From Candidatus Hydrogenedentota bacterium (GTDB lineage: Bacteria > Hydrogenedentota > Hydrogenedentia > Hydrogenedentales > GCA-2746185), in the NCBI GenBank assembly GCA_030123645.1, contig JASJYE010000181.1, positions 1 through 5,725 of the forward strand: DNA of 5,725 nucleotides, read 5' to 3'. The stretch's first letter is position 1; each line of letters begins with the position of its first letter. The position numbers and the translations under genes are program-made. Positions 4,447 through 5,725 of this stretch are shown here, in pieces. Below the pieces are notes generated by a model, which saw only the letters and a list, made by a program, of their open reading frames with translations, was not told where the DNA came from and ran no database searches.

Positions 4447-5703
4447 ATGTTCCCCATCCTGATCGCCGCTGTGTTTTCAGCGCCAAACGTCATTCTCATT
4501 TCCGTTGACACGTTGCGTGCCGACCATTTGGGGTTTTACGGCTACAGCAGCCCGACGTCCCCGAACCTCGATCGGCTCGCTACTCGTTCGCTCGTGTTCG
4601 ATGACGCGATTTGCGAGGTGCCGCTCACCGGCCCGTCGTTTTGCTCGATGATGACGTCGCGGTACCCGAGGGCGACGGGGGTCACGCGCAACGGGGTACG
4701 GCTTCCCGAGGACGTGCCTACGGTCGCCGAGATTTACTCCGCCGCGGGCTATGAAACGATCTGCGTGACGAGCAACTGGACGCTTAAGGCCAAGCTCAGC
4801 GGCTTGGATCGGGGCTTCGACGAGTATGACGACCGATTTCGCGAAAAGCGCTGGGGCATTCTCAAGTCCGAGCGCGCCGCGGATGAAGTCACCCGGATTG
4901 CTTTGCATCTCCTTGAGGCGCGCGATCCTGAGCGTCCGCTTTTTGCGTGGTTCCATTATTCGGACCCGCATGCGCCCTATGAGATGCATCGCGGATTCGA
5001 GGTGACCGATCCGAAGGACGTGCCCGATGGCCGGGTCGGGCGCGTGACGGTAAGGTACGATTCGGAGATTGCGTACACGGATTCGTCGATCGCCGAAGTG
5101 CTCGCGGCGCTGCCTTCGCAGAACACGTATGTTGTGTTTGTGGGCGATCACGGCGAAAGCCTGTGGGAGCACGATTATTTGGGCCATGGCCGGCGCATAT
5201 ATCAACCCGGACTGCGGATTCCCTTCATGATCTCGGGACCCGGGATCCAGCCGGGACGGAGCGAGGCGCGGGTGCGCGGGCTAGACGTAGGGCCGACGCT
5301 GCTTGGCTTGGCGGGCCTCGATGCGGCGCCAGGCATGCAGGGCGTCGATGTGCTTAGCGCCGATATCCCCGCAACGCGGGCGCGGGTGATTGAGACCTAC
5401 GGCGGCGCGGTCCTCAACGTCCCCGGGGCCAAGGAGCTCATGACCAATATGGGCCCACAATTACAGGGGATCCTTATCGACGATTGGAAGCTCGTGCTGG
5501 GTGGGAAACGCACGGAGCTGTTTCGTCTCGATGAAGATCCGGATGAGCTTGAGAACCTTGCGCACCTTCATCCGGAGCTCGTGACGAAGCTCACACAGGG
5601 TATTCAGCGTTGGAGCGATGCGGTGGCCAATCGGATGTCTGACGAGGCCGAGCTATCGGAAGAGGACCTCGAAGCGCTCGAGAGCCTGGGCTACATCGAA
5701 TAA
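4447..5703 (+). CDS. Sulfatase-family (alkaline phosphatase superfamily) protein with Thr at the nucleophile position
   Basis: The 418-residue product has a short uncharged hydrophobic N-terminus (MFPILIAAVFSA), possibly a cleaved export signal, running straight into the first core strand NVILISVDTLRADHLGFYGY. Metal-ligand candidates are Asp21 there, Asp234 and His235 in VGDHGESLWEHD, and His247 in LGHG. His175 in SDPHAPY is also typical. The nucleophile site reads PLTGPSF (59-65). In classical sulfatases this is C/S-x-P-S/A-R, with Cys or Ser turned into formylglycine. Here the aligned residue is Thr61 and the Arg is missing, as in related phospho-/phosphoethanolamine transferases. The C-terminus has the sulfatase beta-strand ILIDDWKLVLGG, the ELFRLDEDPDELENLA block and the ending LEALESLGYIE, common in this bacterial subgroup. 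So it is a metal-dependent hydrolase or transferase of the superfamily, with sulfate-ester cleavage unproven. No strong ribosome site precedes the ATG, suggesting translational coupling to the lipoprotein gene. There is no in-frame upstream start. Confidence 0.88.
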   Translation: MFPILIAAVFSAPNVILISVDTLRADHLGFYGYSSPTSPNLDRLATRSLVFDDAICEVPLTGPSFCSMMTSRYPRATGVTRNGVRLPEDVPTVAEIYSAAGYETICVTSNWTLKAKLSGLDRGFDEYDDRFREKRWGILKSERAADEVTRIALHLLEARDPERPLFAWFHYSDPHAPYEMHRGFEVTDPKDVPDGRVGRVTVRYDSEIAYTDSSIAEVLAALPSQNTYVVFVGDHGESLWEHDYLGHGRRIYQPGLRIPFMISGPGIQPGRSEARVRGLDVGPTLLGLAGLDAAPGMQGVDVLSADIPATRARVIETYGGAVLNVPGAKELMTNMGPQLQGILIDDWKLVLGGKRTELFRLDEDPDELENLAHLHPELVTKLTQGIQRWSDAVANRMSDEAELSEEDLEALESLGYIE

Positions 5704-5725
5704 GAAACGGAATCGCGTTAAACGA
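5704..5725. other. Downstream edge
   Basis: Only 22 bases follow the sulfatase-like stop codon. No terminator or gene start can be recognised in them. Confidence 0.5.

Noticed and set aside
4477..5205. 242-codon minus-strand open frame opposite the sulfatase-like gene
   Set aside because: It is a shadow of the plus-strand gene. The Arg-rich sequence shows no domain, while the plus strand has clear family motifs.

Overview
The window is GC-rich bacterial DNA with compact intergenic spaces, Shine-Dalgarno-type ribosome sites and a lipobox-bearing lipoprotein, so a Gram-negative bacterium is likely. The mix of a haloalkane dehalogenase, a long bacterial-type alkaline-phosphatase-superfamily 'sulfatase', an ankyrin protein and a small lipoprotein would suit an environmental genome such as a Hydrogenedentota, Planctomycetota or Myxococcota-like lineage. 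This placement is only an impression from gene content; no taxonomic marker is present.

Layout, left to right: (1) positions 1-756 hold the 3' part of a polytopic membrane protein with a soluble C-terminal domain, resembling the tails of GT-C-type membrane glycosyltransferases. (2) The gap at 757-1060 is largely filled by a 155-bp element (839-993) bounded by 29-bp imperfect terminal inverted repeats, with a further 9-bp inner inverted repeat. It looks like a MITE-type non-autonomous element. (3) 1061-1960 encodes a haloalkane dehalogenase of the HLD-II (DhaA/LinB) type with its full catalytic pentad. (4) Overlapping its last codons in another frame is a ~50-codon remnant of an unrelated alpha/beta hydrolase (acetyl-esterase/HSL type) whose catalytic His position is Gln. 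This is a decayed gene end left by a deletion or rearrangement. (5) 2246-3058 is a soluble protein built almost wholly of ankyrin repeats. (6) Converging on it with only 4 bp between stop codons is a crotonase-family gene (3830-3063, minus strand). (7) A divergent promoter region (3831-3982) leads to a two-gene plus-strand unit: a small lipoprotein with a probable Ig-like beta-sandwich (3983-4423), then a sulfatase-fold hydrolase/transferase (4447-5703) that carries Thr instead of the formylglycine Cys/Ser.

Apart from the lipoprotein-sulfatase pair, the genes look like independent units rather than one pathway. The dehalogenase and crotonase could both belong to catabolism of halogenated or acyl compounds, but nothing in the layout links them. 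I found no CRISPR array, tRNA, rRNA or intact transposase gene. The most interesting signals are the MITE-like element upstream of the dehalogenase, the esterase scar at its 3' end (so the gene is bracketed by signs of rearrangement), and the non-canonical active site of the sulfatase homologue.
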